In this document: in pieces, positions 45,642-53,324 of the stretch
Position numbering within the stretch: the first letter of the stretch is position 1
Layout of the letters: every line of letters begins with the position of its first letter
From: Uliginosibacterium sp. 31-16
GTDB lineage: Bacteria > Pseudomonadota > Gammaproteobacteria > Burkholderiales > Rhodocyclaceae
Length of the DNA stretch: 64,000 bases
Direction: 5' to 3'
Assembly (NCBI RefSeq): GCF_030730865.1
Contig: NZ_JAVALZ010000001.1
Location: 1,116,001 to 1,180,000, forward strand
The notes under the pieces: generated by a model
Seen by the model: the letters and a program-made list of their open reading frames with translations, nothing else
Told to the model about the DNA's origin: nothing
Databases searched by the model: none
Translations under genes and position numbers: made by a program

Positions 45642-45665
45642 AGGCCACCTTCGGGTGGCCTTTTT
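45642..45665 (+). terminator. Intrinsic terminator after the DUF255 gene
   Basis: AGGCCACC, UUCG-type tetraloop, GGTGGCCT, then T4. Confidence 0.93.
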
Positions 45666-45671
45666 CATGTG

Positions 45672-45744
45672 CCTGTAGAGCCGCGCCCCGCTTGCGTCTC
45701 CATGATGCAGGCTGGAAACGCAAGCGGGGCGCGGCTCTTCAAGG
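45672..45744. repeat. Dispersed repeat copy 12 with a perfect 21-bp inverted repeat
   Basis: A perfect 21-bp inverted repeat: 45677-45697 with 45718-45738 (arms begin AGAGCCGCGCCCCGCTTG), 20-base loop holding CATGATGCAGGC. It is the strongest hairpin in the family and lies between convergent genes, where it could stop transcripts from both sides. Confidence 0.85.
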
Positions 45745-45747
45745 GGG

Positions 45748-46944
45748 TCAGCCTTCCTGCCCGTCCACCCGCGGGTGCCACAGCATCGGCGCGTATTTCC
45801 ACAGGTAGAGCGCAAAGCACAGCGACCACAGCGTGGCTGACAAGTGCAGGCCCGGCATGTAGGCCGCCGGCCACAACACCGCAGGCAGCACGCGTGCCAG
45901 CAGGGCTGCCTGCAGCAGCACGTAGCAGCTCGTCTCGATGCGCCCGGCCTTGAGTAGCCGGCCGGTGTGGCCCAGGGCGGTGCGGGTGATCATGCCGAGG
46001 ATCAGACCGGCGATCGTGCCGACAGTCAGCACATGCACCGCCACATTGCTGCCCACCCAGCCGGCTGCGCTGGCTGCCAGCACCAGCAAGGCAATGATCA
46101 GCCAGCCATGCGACACATGCAGGATCCACAGCAGCGGTGTACGCAGGGTGGCGAACGGACGCCAGCCCTGGCAGCGCACCGCTTGCGCCAGGGCGGCGAG
46201 CAGCGTCAGCGGGCCGAGCACGCTGGCCGGCGCTTCGACTACCCAGGCCAGCAGGCCGAGGATTGTGGCCGTGATCGCCACCCGATCCACCCAGACATTC
46301 CGCCAGGGAACGGTCTTGAGGGCATTGGCGGTGAAGCTCGGCACGATGCGCCCGGCAATCACGGTGCACAGGGTTGCGATCAGGGCGATGGCCAGATGCG
46401 GGCCGAGCAGGGGTGAAACGGCGAGCCAGCCGTGTGCGCCGGCATGGCTCAGGGCGTTGGCAAGAGTCAGCAGAGCCAGGATCAGCAGCACGAAATAGTT
46501 GCGCCGGCTGCCGGCACGGATCAGCACCTGCGCCACGAGTATCCCGACGACGGGCAGGAAGGCCAGATCCACCACAGCCGCCAGCCAGGGTGGCGTGGTC
46601 AGCAGGGCGATACGACCTGCCAGCCAGAGCAAGACCAGCGCTGCCAGCGATTTGCCGGTAGGCGTGGGCAAGCCGGTCCAGTTTTTCGCGGCGGTGAACA
46701 CAAAGCCGACGATCACCGCACAGGCAAAGCCAAAGATCATTTCATGTCCGTGCCACAGCAGTGCCGGCATGGCCGGTTGCAAGCCGATGGCGCCGGCCAG
46801 CAGCAGCACCCACAGTGGCACCAGCAGCACTGCCAGCCCGGCGGCGAGCAGGTAGAAGGGGCGAAAACCCAGTGCAAACAGGGCAAAGCCGCGAGGTGGC
46901 GCGACAGGTTTGCGGCGTGGTTCAGAAAGCGGGATGACGGCCAT
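45748..46944 (-). CDS. nnrS: NnrS-family haem/copper membrane protein
   Basis: A 398-residue inner-membrane protein with about twelve segments. Recognisable NnrS motifs are FALGFRPFYLLAAGLAVLLVPLW, ALLWHGHEMIFGFACAVIVGFVFTAAKNWTGLPTP (shown only in outline) and GMITRTALGHTGRLL. NnrS binds haem and copper and protects against nitric oxide and nitrosative stress. The ATG at 46944 has GGAG upstream. No nor or nir genes are adjacent. Confidence 0.93.
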   Translation of the reverse strand: MAVIPLSEPRRKPVAPPRGFALFALGFRPFYLLAAGLAVLLVPLWVLLLAGAIGLQPAMPALLWHGHEMIFGFACAVIVGFVFTAAKNWTGLPTPTGKSLAALVLLWLAGRIALLTTPPWLAAVVDLAFLPVVGILVAQVLIRAGSRRNYFVLLILALLTLANALSHAGAHGWLAVSPLLGPHLAIALIATLCTVIAGRIVPSFTANALKTVPWRNVWVDRVAITATILGLLAWVVEAPASVLGPLTLLAALAQAVRCQGWRPFATLRTPLLWILHVSHGWLIIALLVLAASAAGWVGSNVAVHVLTVGTIAGLILGMITRTALGHTGRLLKAGRIETSCYVLLQAALLARVLPAVLWPAAYMPGLHLSATLWSLCFALYLWKYAPMLWHPRVDGQEG

Positions 46945-47404
46945 GAGGGCTCCGGAGAAATCTGGGGGAATGCTGCATTGTTTCAAGCTCATTGAGGCAG
47001 ACGCCTTACTTCACGTCAATTTCCGCGCTGCGTACCGGTTCAGGGTCTGTCCGGCTCCACGCAAGCAGTCCGGCATTCCTGTCGGTGCGCCGAGCGAGGA
47101 TCGCAAGAACATCCTCTGACCTTCCCTCCACAAAGGATGGCTGGAGAGACGCTCGATGACAAGCAAAAGACCGGAAAGAGCTTCTTACGGAGTTCTTACG
47201 AGCGTGCGCGAGACTTTAATGGTTCGGGGCAACTATCTGTTTGCATGTGCGAAAACCATCATGGCAGGCAGTCCGTCAGGGGGCGGCGGACCGAGCGGAA
47301 CGCCCCGAGCGCGGGAGCGTACACATTTCAGCTTCGCAATTGCGAAGCCGCCACGCAGGCGATCAAACAACAGGGAACAGGACCACAGTTCCACAGGGGA
47401 AATC
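46945..47404. other. 460-base gap between nnrS and the autotransporter gene
   Basis: I see no gene. It holds the divergent nnrS promoter, an 18-bp perfect palindrome at 47331-47348, and a purine-rich leader of the autotransporter gene with CACAGGGGAAA as ribosome-binding site. An in-frame extension upstream of the autotransporter start is open but shows no protein-like pattern. Confidence 0.6.
47331..47348. promoter_or_regulatory. 18-bp perfect palindrome before the autotransporter
   Basis: GCTTCGCAATTGCGAAGC, 57 bases before the start codon. It could be a dimeric repressor site or an mRNA hairpin without a loop; no T-run follows, so it is not a terminator. Confidence 0.5.
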
Positions 47405-49867
47405 ATGAAAAAACAGTCGTGCAATAGTCAAGCTGGGCAATTCAGTCTGAAGCTCATTCCGGTCGCCGTGGCGCTGGCGCTGGCGCCGCAAGCATTTGCC
47501 CAGCAACAGTGGACGCCGACCATCGAGCCCATTGCCAAGCACAGCAACAAACGCAGCTCCGGCAGCATCAATGCGGCCATTCCCTTGCAACAGGATACAA
47601 GCAGCCTGCTGTTTGCCGATATCAAGGGCAGTATCAGCCACCCTCGCGACCATCAGGATGGCGAGAGCGATGGCAATGAATTCAATCTTGGTCTGGCTTA
47701 TCGCAAGCTCGTCGCTGAAGGTCAGTGGGCCGTTGGTGGTTACGGCGCCTGGGACCGTCGTCGCAGTTTTCTTGGCAATTATTTCAATCAGATCACGCTC
47801 GGTGTTGAGGCCCGCAACAGCTGGATGGACTGGCGCCTGAATTACTACCAGCCGATTACCGGCAAGAAGGAAATCGGTCTGGGTGATCTGAATCACTTCT
47901 CCGGCAATAACATCTACCGGAATGGTGTGTACGAAGAGGCCTTGCGTGGCGCCGATCTGGAGTTAGGTTTTGATCTGCCGCTGTTCCAGAGCCTCGAAAC
48001 CCGTATCTATACCGCCGCTTACACCTTCAAAGGTGACGTTTCCGGCCCGGCGGCCAATGGCTGGCGCGGACGCCTGGAGGCGCGCCTGAACAAGCGCTTC
48101 ACCCTGGGCCTGGGTACTCAGCATGACAAGAAATCCGGCACCACCAATTTTCTCAGCCTCAGCTACGCATTCGGTGGTGGTTATTCGGGCGACGGCAAGC
48201 GGTCACTTCGCGAGCGCATGATCGAGCCTTGGGTTCGTGATGACGACATTGTTCTGGCGGCGGCTGAATCCGGCAGAGAGAAGGATGCAAAGCAGACCTC
48301 GGATCAGGCCATCCACATTGACAACTCGAAGGCCACCAACGGTGACGGCAGCTACGAGAACCCGTACAACAGCGTTGCCAATTGTGAAGCTGCCAAGTGC
48401 TTTGCGGCGAACGGTGACGGTAGTGGCAGCTACAACATGATCCGCCTGTGGCAGGGCAATTCGGCAATGGGCATGATGGTTGGGCCGGGTAGCCTGCAGA
48501 CTGCGGTCTATGCAGGCCCGGACGCTGCCTATACCGGCATGACCCTGCTGGACGGGCAGACCCTGTGGGGCGAGGGCTACAACATCTATACCAACGTGGC
48601 TACGCCGGCCAAGGCGCCCGTGATTAGTGGCTGGAATGGCAATGGCAATGGTGTGACCCTGGCCAGCAATGGCAGCCGCGGCAACACTGTGGCGGGCGTA
48701 AAGATCAATGCGCCGGTCAATGGCATCTACGGCTCGAATACCTGGGGTATGGTCAACATCATCGGCAACCAGATTGATTCTGTCCGTCCCGGCATCAATC
48801 TGAGCTCCGATACTGGCGGCTATGCGGGCTATGCGGGCATAGCTGCCGTGCCTGCGGTTTCTGCAGAAACCCCGGTGAGTCGCAGCCAGATCATCAACAT
48901 CCGTGACAATACGATCACCACAAAATATGGTCATGGCATCCGTGTCGTCGGTAACTCCACCAGAACCAGCGCCAGCCTGAGCCAGAGTATTACGATCGAG
49001 GGTAATACGGTCGGGGCCGGTCTTTCCGGCAGCAGCAAAAAGGCGGGCCTCACCGGCAAGTCAATACTGAGTCCGGCTGGCAATGGAGGGTATGGCGGTA
49101 ACGCCGTGAGTATCTCGACCAGCGCATACTATGGCGGTCCGATCAGCCAAAGTGTGGTGATCCGCAACAATACCCTGAGTGCTGTGGCCGGTAATGGCAT
49201 CAATCTGACCAATTACGGTGACAGCACCGCGACACAGACCATCAGTATTACCGGCAATACCATCACTGTCCGCGACAATAGCACTGTCACCAGTCTGGAT
49301 TCGGGTCCTGGCGCGAGCCGTGGCGTCGGGATTTCCCTGAACAACTTTGCCTATGATGCGGATGTCACCCAGACCGCCCAGATCAGTGGCAATATCATCG
49401 ACGCCAGCAAGGTGGCTATTTACGCGACCAACGAATCAGCTTACGGTGGCAAGGCCATGCAGAGCCTCACGATCCGCGACAACTCTCTGACGGCAGGCCT
49501 GGGTGGCATCGCGCTGGGCAATGGCAGTTCCCGCAAACGTGCTGTCGCTACAACGGCTGATGTGGTCAAGGCCATGCCGGCCAGCGCCCCTCCTATCGCC
49601 TCGACCAGCGAAGTCCAGACGGCGGAGATCTCTGGCAATACCCTCCGCGGGGGCTCCGTTGGCGTGGCGGTCTATAACATGGCGGCAACGCCTGGTGCCC
49701 AAAGTGTGACCATCAGCAATCTGACCTACACCACCCCGGTCAGCAATGCTGTTGTGGCCATGCGTTGCACCCAGGCCAGCGGTTCCCAGACGGTAACGCT
49801 GGACAGCGGTGTGACGCTCAACGGCAATCCTAAAACCGGTACTGTTGCCAACGGCTGCGTGAATTAA
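47405..49867 (+). CDS. Inverse autotransporter (intimin-like barrel) with beta-helix passenger
   Basis: An 820-residue outer-membrane adhesin-like protein. Signal peptide about 1-34 (ending PQAFAQ). The intimin-type beta-barrel domain spans about 60-270, with NEFNLGLAYRKL, GQWAVGGYGAWDRRRS, LEARLNKRFTLGLGTQHDK and the closing block LRERMIEPWVRDDDIVL. The passenger (about 300-820) is a right-handed beta-helix with repeats such as SQIINIRDNTITTKYGHGI, QSVVIRNNTLSAVAGNGI and QTISITGNTITVRDNS. Intimin family passengers are normally Ig-like; a pure beta-helix is unusual. The C-terminus has a Cys pair. A terminator follows. Confidence 0.87.
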   Translation: MKKQSCNSQAGQFSLKLIPVAVALALAPQAFAQQQWTPTIEPIAKHSNKRSSGSINAAIPLQQDTSSLLFADIKGSISHPRDHQDGESDGNEFNLGLAYRKLVAEGQWAVGGYGAWDRRRSFLGNYFNQITLGVEARNSWMDWRLNYYQPITGKKEIGLGDLNHFSGNNIYRNGVYEEALRGADLELGFDLPLFQSLETRIYTAAYTFKGDVSGPAANGWRGRLEARLNKRFTLGLGTQHDKKSGTTNFLSLSYAFGGGYSGDGKRSLRERMIEPWVRDDDIVLAAAESGREKDAKQTSDQAIHIDNSKATNGDGSYENPYNSVANCEAAKCFAANGDGSGSYNMIRLWQGNSAMGMMVGPGSLQTAVYAGPDAAYTGMTLLDGQTLWGEGYNIYTNVATPAKAPVISGWNGNGNGVTLASNGSRGNTVAGVKINAPVNGIYGSNTWGMVNIIGNQIDSVRPGINLSSDTGGYAGYAGIAAVPAVSAETPVSRSQIINIRDNTITTKYGHGIRVVGNSTRTSASLSQSITIEGNTVGAGLSGSSKKAGLTGKSILSPAGNGGYGGNAVSISTSAYYGGPISQSVVIRNNTLSAVAGNGINLTNYGDSTATQTISITGNTITVRDNSTVTSLDSGPGASRGVGISLNNFAYDADVTQTAQISGNIIDASKVAIYATNESAYGGKAMQSLTIRDNSLTAGLGGIALGNGSSRKRAVATTADVVKAMPASAPPIASTSEVQTAEISGNTLRGGSVGVAVYNMAATPGAQSVTISNLTYTTPVSNAVVAMRCTQASGSQTVTLDSGVTLNGNPKTGTVANGCVN

Positions 49868-49883
49868 GTCATCCGCGTGCAGC

Positions 49884-49913
49884 AAAAAGCCCGGCTGTGT
49901 GCCGGGCTTTTTG
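49884..49913 (+). terminator. Intrinsic terminator after the autotransporter
   Basis: AAAAAGCCCGGC, loop TGTGT, GCCGGGCTTTTT. Confidence 0.93.
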
Positions 49914-49959
49914 TGTCAATCTTGCCTTTCAAGACCTGCTCCTGCGTTGAGGAACCCGC

Positions 49960-51705
49960 ATGCTCCCTCCAGAACCCGCTCCCGTCGTCACTGTCGAGCA
50001 GCTCATCGCGCAATGTCTTGCCCAGTATGAGTCTGCAGACAGGGCTGGCGCATTGACACGCTTGCAGGCAATGACCACAGCGTACCCGGATCACCCCGGC
50101 GTGTGGGAGGCGCTGGCGCGTGTGCTGCGCCATGCTGGGTGCCGCGAAGAGGCCGTCGTGGCGCTGCGTCAATGGGTTGTATCCGCGCCGGATAGCCACG
50201 ATGCCCACACTGATCTGGCCGGCCTGCTGCATGAACTGGGTAACAAGGTGGATGTTGAATACCACGCCCGCCGCGCGCTGGCGCTGAACCCGCTGAACGC
50301 TCAGGCGCATAATTTGCTCGGCATGCTGGCGCTGGACGACTTGCGTGCTGAGGAGGCCGAGTTCCACTTCCGCCAGCTTCTGCTGCTGCATGAGCCGCTC
50401 GCCCCGCTGTGCGCCAACCTGGCCACTGCCCTGCAGCGTCAGGGCAAGCTGGACGAAGCGGCGGCGATCTTCAGCCAGATGCTGGAACTCGACCCGGCCA
50501 ATGTAGACGGCTGCATCAGCTGGGCACGCATGGAAGAAGCACGCCGCAATTTCTCCCGTGCCTGGGAGCTGCTGGCGCACGCCGAACGTATCGCCCCGCT
50601 ACGTCCGAACGTGGTAATTGCCCGCGCGGTGTTGTTGCGTCGCGAGAAGCAGCCCGAAGCAGCGCTCGCCGTACTGGATACGCTGGGCAAGTCGTCTGCA
50701 CGACTCATGCCTGATTACCTGCGCGAACGTGGTGAGGTCCTCGATCGGCTGGGGCGCTACCCGGAAGCCTTTGCCGCCTATAGCCAGGCCAAGGCCCTGA
50801 TTCACGCCAATCGGCCGGGCTATGATGCCGCTGCCCAGCAGCAGCTCGCCGTACGACTCAAGCAGGTATTCACGCGCCACCGCATGGCGCCAGTGCTGCT
50901 CAATCTGCCCGCGGTGCAAACCACCGGCACGGCTGCCCAGCCCCTTTTCATCATCGGTTTTCCGCGCTCCGGTACGACCCTGACCGAACAGATCCTCGCC
51001 TCGCACCCGCAGATCTCGGCCGGTGACGAGCTGGATTTCATCCACCGCCTGAGCCTGCTCGGCAGCCACCTGTGCGCTAGCCCTCAGCCTTATCCTGAGT
51101 GCATGCTGGATCTGGCTCGCCCCGGCAACGGCGCGGCGATTGAAACATTCCGCCATTACTACCTGTGCAATGCGCAGCTGGCAGGCGTGATCGAGCCTGG
51201 CCGCGACCTGTTCACCGACAAGATGCCACTCAACGAGGTGAATCTCGGGTTGATTTACCTAGCCTTTCCGCAGGCCCCCATCGTCCACCTGCTGCGTCAT
51301 CCACTGGACGTGGTGCTGTCCACCTTTTTCACCGATCTGAGCCACGGCGGCCACTGCGGCGACGAGCTGGTGAGCGCCGCGCAGCATTACGCACTGGCCT
51401 TTGACCTGATCCAGCACTATCGCCGCGAGCTGGACCTGAACTACCTCGCCGTACGCTACGAAGATCTGGTCACCGACCCGGAGCCCCATGTGCGCCGCCT
51501 GCTCGATTTCATCGGCAAGCCTTTTGATGCGCGCTGCCTGGCCTTCCACGAAAACACCCGTACCGCCCGCACCGCCAGCTACGCTCAGGTCAGCGAGAAG
51601 CTGTACACCCGCTCCCGTTACCGTTACCGCAACTACCTGCCGCAGCTCGAAGCGGTGCTTCCCATCCTGCGGCCGGCTATCGAGCAGCTCGGTTACGAGG
51701 TCTGA
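49960..51705 (+). CDS. TPR-repeat sulfotransferase
   Basis: A 581-residue two-part protein. About residues 10-310 are TPR repeats (AHTDLAGLLHELGNKVDVEYHARRALALNP, LATALQRQGKLDEAAAIFSQMLELDP). About 325-581 is a PAPS-dependent sulfotransferase: 5'-phosphosulfate loop IIGFPRSGTTLTEQIL (331-346) and the 3'-phosphate segment VHLLRHPLDVVLSTFF. No signal peptide. The TPR part probably selects a protein or peptide acceptor. It follows the adhesin gene, separated by a terminator, so modification of a surface protein is a natural but unproven idea. Confidence 0.9.
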   Translation: MLPPEPAPVVTVEQLIAQCLAQYESADRAGALTRLQAMTTAYPDHPGVWEALARVLRHAGCREEAVVALRQWVVSAPDSHDAHTDLAGLLHELGNKVDVEYHARRALALNPLNAQAHNLLGMLALDDLRAEEAEFHFRQLLLLHEPLAPLCANLATALQRQGKLDEAAAIFSQMLELDPANVDGCISWARMEEARRNFSRAWELLAHAERIAPLRPNVVIARAVLLRREKQPEAALAVLDTLGKSSARLMPDYLRERGEVLDRLGRYPEAFAAYSQAKALIHANRPGYDAAAQQQLAVRLKQVFTRHRMAPVLLNLPAVQTTGTAAQPLFIIGFPRSGTTLTEQILASHPQISAGDELDFIHRLSLLGSHLCASPQPYPECMLDLARPGNGAAIETFRHYYLCNAQLAGVIEPGRDLFTDKMPLNEVNLGLIYLAFPQAPIVHLLRHPLDVVLSTFFTDLSHGGHCGDELVSAAQHYALAFDLIQHYRRELDLNYLAVRYEDLVTDPEPHVRRLLDFIGKPFDARCLAFHENTRTARTASYAQVSEKLYTRSRYRYRNYLPQLEAVLPILRPAIEQLGYEV

Positions 51706-51706
51706 G

Positions 51707-52198
51707 ATGCTGGCCAGTGAATACCTTGTCGAAGCCGTCTACGGGCAGGTTTCTCTGGCACTTGCCGACGCGTTATGTGCGTTCTGGCTGGCCAACGGGG
51801 CGATCAGCGATTCCGCCGAAGCGCTTCGCCGCGCTTCCGAAGTGGTGATCGTGGCACGCACGCCAGCGGGCGAAATCGTTGGCGTGAATTCCGTTTACCC
51901 CGGTCGTTTCAGTGATTCCGCGCAGAACTATCATTTCTACCGCCTGTTCATCCGTAGCAGTGACCGTGTGCGCGGCCTCGGCTCGCGCATGACGCGTGCC
52001 GCTGCGGATTGCCTGCGCCAGCGTCAGGACGGCATGGCCGGAATGGCGTTGATTACCGAGAACCCCAAGCTCATGGAGCGTGGCGGTCAGCGCCTGCTGC
52101 AGCGTCTGGGCTGGGAATACGCCGGGCGTGGTCTGCTGGGGCGCGACGTATGGAAGATTGATTTTCATGCCCTGCCGGAGACCCGCACGCAGCCTTGA
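51707..52198 (+). CDS. GNAT-like acetyltransferase
   Basis: A 163-residue protein starting one base after the sulfotransferase stop. The GNAT core is visible as VVIVARTPAGEIVGVNSVYPG, YHFYRLFIRSSDRVRGLGSRMTRAAADCL (a variant of the Q/R-x-x-G-x-G/A loop: RVRGLGS) and RLGWEYAGRGLLGRDVWKIDF. The last residues (LPETRTQP) are read from the head of a dispersed repeat. Likely same operon as the sulfotransferase. Confidence 0.78.
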   Translation: MLASEYLVEAVYGQVSLALADALCAFWLANGAISDSAEALRRASEVVIVARTPAGEIVGVNSVYPGRFSDSAQNYHFYRLFIRSSDRVRGLGSRMTRAAADCLRQRQDGMAGMALITENPKLMERGGQRLLQRLGWEYAGRGLLGRDVWKIDFHALPETRTQP

Positions 52199-52285
52199 TC
52201 TGCAGGCATGCATTGTGTGAGGGCGCATCCGGCAATGATGAACGGGCAGGCCTGCTGAAGACGCCCGCCACATGCGGCTCTTCAC
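52170..52285. repeat. Dispersed intergenic repeat, copy 13
   Basis: Left end inside the GNAT gene (CCCTGCCGGAGACCCGCACG), right end GCCTGCTGAAGACGCCCGCC and ACATGCGGCTCTTCAC. Confidence 0.7.
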
Positions 52286-52390
52286 AAAGCTCATGATTCG
52301 GTAAAGAAGCGTAACGGTTTGTAAGTGTCGTCCTCGCCGGAACGGCTGCCACGTTAATGGGAGTGGAGGCCCTGTTTTGAGGAGATTTGC

Positions 52391-52888
52391 ATGAACCCCC
52401 TGATCCGCCCTGTTGTCGCCCTGAGCATCCTGCTGGCCCTGCCGCTGGCTCAGGCTGCCGATTTTGACGATTACGCCCGCGTGCTCAGTGTCGAACCACG
52501 CATGCAGCAGTTCAACGAACCGCGTGAGGAATGCCGCACCGAATATCGGCGCATTGAAAGCCGCGAGGGTGGGCCGAATGCCGGCACCCTGATCGGCGGC
52601 GTGGCCGGTGCCATCCTCGGTCATCAGGTTGGCCGTGGTGGTGGCCGCGATGTTGCAACTGTGGCCGGCGCAATCACCGGGGCGGTCGTGGGCAGCGAGC
52701 TGGGCAGCCGCGAGCGCACTGCATCCGAGCGCCCGGAACGTGTCTGCCGCGTGGTGGATAACTGGGTGAGCCGCCCGGATGGCTATGACGTGCGTTACGA
52801 GTATCAGGGCCGCGAATACAGCACCGTGCTGTCCCGCGATCCGGGCCGGCGCATGCGTCTGCACGTGAGTCTGACGCCCGACGAGTGA
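52391..52888 (+). CDS. Glycine-zipper 2TM-domain envelope protein
   Basis: A 165-residue exported protein: signal peptide ending PLAQAA (about residue 23), a polar stretch with EECRTEYRR, then the glycine-zipper hairpin TLIGGVAGAILGHQVGRGGGRDVATVAGAITGAVVGSELG (two Gly-rich helices at about 66-105, quoted in outline), and a C-terminal beta region with CRVVDNWVSRPDGYDVRYEYQGREY. It resembles SlyB/YmgG-like outer-membrane associated proteins. Two cysteines may form a disulfide. AGGAG upstream. Confidence 0.85.
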   Translation: MNPLIRPVVALSILLALPLAQAADFDDYARVLSVEPRMQQFNEPREECRTEYRRIESREGGPNAGTLIGGVAGAILGHQVGRGGGRDVATVAGAITGAVVGSELGSRERTASERPERVCRVVDNWVSRPDGYDVRYEYQGREYSTVLSRDPGRRMRLHVSLTPDE

Positions 52889-52907
52889 TGGTCCGGCCGG
52901 AAATGCA

Positions 52908-52935
52908 AACGGCCTGCCGCATGCGGCAGGCCGTT
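52908..52935. terminator. Palindromic bidirectional terminator candidate
   Basis: A 13-bp stem (AACGGCCTGCCGC / GCGGCAGGCCGTT, loop AT) between convergent genes. T-runs are short. Confidence 0.7.
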
Positions 52936-52954
52936 GCGCGTCGGGCAGGGCGGA

Positions 52955-53260
52955 TCAGGCTTTCTTGACCCAGGCCGAGCACCAGCCCTTGCTGGCGACC
53001 AGACGGTTGCCCAGCGCCGCACAGGTGCCTTCGGCGGGCGTCTTGGTCTTGTAGAAGTTGCAGTTCGCGCAATTGCTGCCTTTGACGAACTGTTTGAACT
53101 TGGCGGTATCCACCTTGGCGGCGTCTTCCTTGTAGCCGAGTGCGGTGGCGGTCGGGTCGTTCTCGGGCACCTTGGCCTGCGCAGCGGCTTCGCGCATGAC
53201 ACCCAGGCCCAGAGCCAGTGCGGGGGCGGCAATCAGAATGGAACGGCGGCGGCTATCCAT
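52955..53260 (-). CDS. High-potential iron-sulfur protein (HiPIP)
   Basis: A 101-residue periplasmic electron carrier with one 4Fe-4S cluster. A twin-arginine signal (RRRSILIAAPALALGLG) precedes the mature protein. The ligands Cys64, Cys67, Cys80 and Cys94 sit in NCANCNFY, GTC and GWCSAW, the HiPIP pattern. It usually shuttles electrons between bc1 and a reaction centre or oxidase. It is the last gene of the minus-strand run with the flavoprotein and SpeE-like genes, 64 bases from the flavoprotein gene. Confidence 0.95.
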   Translation of the reverse strand: MDSRRRSILIAAPALALGLGVMREAAAQAKVPENDPTATALGYKEDAAKVDTAKFKQFVKGSNCANCNFYKTKTPAEGTCAALGNRLVASKGWCSAWVKKA

Positions 53261-53324
53261 GAGTTTCTCCTGTGGGGTTTGTGGTTTGACAGCCCCTGAA
53301 GCATCGGCTGTGCAGCGGTGCGCG

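Noticed and set aside
46945-47404. Cyclic-di-GMP riboswitch before the autotransporter
   Set aside because: The GEMM core blocks are not present in this leader.
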